From contig JBNJEM010000523.1 in assembly GCA_051745935.1 (NCBI GenBank), positions 1 to 5,772 on the forward strand: a DNA stretch of 5,772 bases. The letters run 5' to 3'. The notes beneath the pieces were generated by a model. The model saw only the letters and a program-made list of their open reading frames with translations. It was not told where the DNA came from and did not search any database. Below are positions 4,005 through 5,772 of this stretch, piece by piece (position 1 is the first letter of the stretch; each line of letters opens with the position of its first letter). Made by a program: the position numbers and the translations under genes. This stretch comes from JBNJEM01 sp051745935. Its GTDB lineage: Bacteria > Planctomycetota > Planctomycetia > Pirellulales > Pirellulaceae.

Positions 4005-5772
4005 ATGTCTCCAAGTCGGCGTCTGTTCATGCCGCACACGAGTGCGAATATATCAGTCGCGGATGACTTTCTCCGTCGCGAGTCCGACCAACGGGAGGAC
4101 GGCTTGCGCCGGGCAGCTTTCCATCCGGAAAAATCCAACCGCCTGAAACATATGTGTCACGCGATCACAAACGACACGAGTCCGCGTATGATTTTCCGGC
4201 ATGAACCGCTTGGACGGGATGGCTGGTGTCATGCCAGGGCTTGTGCCACGCTGCCCCGGCGGTGGTTTTGCCTGATCCTAGTTGGGCTCCTGTTGGCTGC
4301 CGGGATGTGCCGCGATCCGTCACGGACGCTTGGCGGCGAGCTGCCGGCGCAATCAGCACGGACGGAAACGGAGGCGACGCGAAGCCAACTGGTTCAACGG
4401 CATAACGAGTTGGTGCCTCGGATCAAGAAACTGTGGCAACAAGGCGAGGTGGAAAAGGCCTATGAAGGTCTCCAGGAATTGCTCGTAATCTACCGGGACG
4501 CCTATCCCCCGTCGAAATTCCCCGATGGCCACACTCATATCGTCCGCTGCTATCGCGATCTGTGCCGTCTGTCCGAAGAACTGGGAAAAACCAAAGCCCT
4601 GTTACGCTATAGCCAGGATGGACTCGCCATGTGCCGGCGATTGTTCACGCAGGACGACTTCCCCCACGGGCACGTGATGACCGTATGCATGCTGGCGAAC
4701 CTCGGCCATGCTTGGAGCCAGAACGGGTACCCCGGCAAAGCACGCCGCCAGCTTCTCCAATCAATCCAAATGGAGGCCGAGTTGCGGGAGCATGGATCGG
4801 CAGGCCTTGCTCCAGAATCAGTGGCTCAACTCCACGTGTCAACCGCGAAGTGCTGTTCCCTGCTAGGCGATATCCCACAAGCCCTTCACCATGCCGAGCT
4901 GGCCGTGAAACAGTGCCAAAACCTGACACCGACCACGTCGTATCTGGAACGGCTCCAAGTCTCCGCCCGTTGCTTCCTCGTCCACGGTCGGACTCTTATC
5001 AGCACCGGTGACTATCAAGCCGCCACGGATGCATTGAAACAATCGCTCGATCTCAGCCTCCGCGTCTTCCTCACCGAACGCTCCCCAGATTCGCGGCTGG
5101 CACTGATCGATGCACATACCACCCTCGGGATTCTCCACCGTCATAAAAGTAATCTCCCCAAAGCAAAATGGCACCTCGCCAAAGCAAGGGAACTGGGGGG
5201 AGAGGTTAAACGCGATCATATTAACCTTGCACAACGGGAAAAGACGATTCTATTGCAACTATTGTGGATTGCAGAAGTAGAAGGGAATCGAATAAAGTCG
5301 CGATGTTATTCGAAAGAATTGCGCGCGATTGTTGTTGCAGAGTCAGAAACCATATCGGAAGAATCGCCAGAATTCGCCGATATAGAAATAGAACGAGGAG
5401 TTGTCTATAAGCTGCTCGGAGAAATAGAAAAAGCAAAACAGCATTTTCATGCCGCATACGCTGCACTCAAGGTCGACGAATCGCTTCCTCCGTCCAGAAA
5501 CGGTAGTATCCGAAAGTTCTTACTCATCGACGCACTAGCAGACTTGTATGATACTGTTGCGCATTATCGTCAGGCCAATTTTCATCATGCAGTCGGATTA
5601 TCTTTGGCACGTCGGATACTCCCATATAACAGCTTTAGCGCTGGGCATAGGTTTCTCGCCGAGGCACTTCAGGATACCGCGACGCAACTGTGGCTTCTTG
5701 GCGAGACGGAATCGGCTGCTGCTTTGTATCGCGAGGCGATGTTGATGTGCGAACGGATCTATCCGGCGGCTG
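4005..5772 (+). CDS. Membrane-anchored TPR protein, 3'-truncated by the window (possible TPR-CHAT family)
   Basis: The frame is open for 589 codons to the window edge, so the C-terminus is missing. Residues 1-86 are polar and Arg-rich with no recognised domain. Residues 87-102 (WFCLILVGLLLAAGMC) form one hydrophobic span, acting as a signal anchor or uncleaved signal; the cysteine lacks a good lipobox (Met at -1). From about 130 onward the protein is helical with TPR-type pairs, for example 132-165, 176-211, 225-262, 325-355, 367-397, 457-488 and 550-585. The linkers YPPSKFPDGH (167-176) and FTQDDFPHGH (214-223) and the ending MCERIYP match the style of planctomycete TPR-CHAT proteins, in which a caspase-like CHAT domain follows the repeats; whether one follows here cannot be seen. 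TPRs bind proteins, so a scaffold or effector role outside the membrane is likely. Base composition falls to about 40% GC in 5221-5460. It is not coupled to the kinase gene. Confidence 0.88.
   Translation, partial: MSPSRRLFMPHTSANISVADDFLRRESDQREDGLRRAAFHPEKSNRLKHMCHAITNDTSPRMIFRHEPLGRDGWCHARACATLPRRWFCLILVGLLLAAGMCRDPSRTLGGELPAQSARTETEATRSQLVQRHNELVPRIKKLWQQGEVEKAYEGLQELLVIYRDAYPPSKFPDGHTHIVRCYRDLCRLSEELGKTKALLRYSQDGLAMCRRLFTQDDFPHGHVMTVCMLANLGHAWSQNGYPGKARRQLLQSIQMEAELREHGSAGLAPESVAQLHVSTAKCCSLLGDIPQALHHAELAVKQCQNLTPTTSYLERLQVSARCFLVHGRTLISTGDYQAATDALKQSLDLSLRVFLTERSPDSRLALIDAHTTLGILHRHKSNLPKAKWHLAKARELGGEVKRDHINLAQREKTILLQLLWIAEVEGNRIKSRCYSKELRAIVVAESETISEESPEFADIEIERGVVYKLLGEIEKAKQHFHAAYAALKVDESLPPSRNGSIRKFLLIDALADLYDTVAHYRQANFHHAVGLSLARRILPYNSFSAGHRFLAEALQDTATQLWLLGETESAAALYREAMLMCERIYPAA

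Overview
The window looks like a piece of a planctomycete chromosome (phylum Planctomycetota, genus not determinable from this alone). Three things point there: an ECF-type sigma factor fused by a stop/start overlap to a membrane Ser/Thr protein kinase; a roughly 100-residue helical N-terminal region on the kinase of the kind typical of planctomycete ECF-linked kinases; and a TPR protein whose repeats carry the 'FPxGH' linker common in planctomycete TPR-CHAT proteins. Coding parts are about 60% GC by eye, and intergenic parts are rich in palindromes.

Layout. 1-500 has no believable gene. It holds three palindromic units: a REPIN-like pair of inverted REP sequences (38-153) and two related long hairpins (270-361 and 411-495) separated by a GTT-rich tract. 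500-931 is the upstream region of the operon, with a diverged inverted-repeat pair (585-605 and 776-797), an internal stem (684-753) and a weak sigma-70-like promoter (806-834). 932-1525 encodes the ECF sigma factor. 1522-3420 encodes the Ser/Thr kinase, with a membrane span and a DUF4384-like C-terminal domain; its ATG overlaps the sigma stop codon. 3421-4004 is non-coding and dense in repeats, including three more copies of the 21-bp repeat seen upstream, a four-copy 11-mer palindrome (3620-3790) and a stem-loop (3803-3874). 4005-5772 is a membrane-anchored TPR protein that runs off the right edge.

How the genes may work together. The sigma factor and kinase are almost certainly co-translated, and no anti-sigma gene is visible, so the kinase is the obvious candidate regulator of the sigma factor. 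The TPR gene lies on the same strand after a 584-bp gap, with its own strong ribosome binding site. It could be a partner or output of the pathway, but this is inference. Its resemblance to the TPR part of TPR-CHAT (caspase-like) proteins makes a stress or cell-death role worth testing once the missing 3' end is read.

The most unusual features are the repeats. A perfect 21-bp inverted repeat brackets exactly the sigma-kinase operon (585-605 and 3891-3911), with three diverged copies nearby. The two hairpins at 270-495 differ by paired, compensatory base changes.
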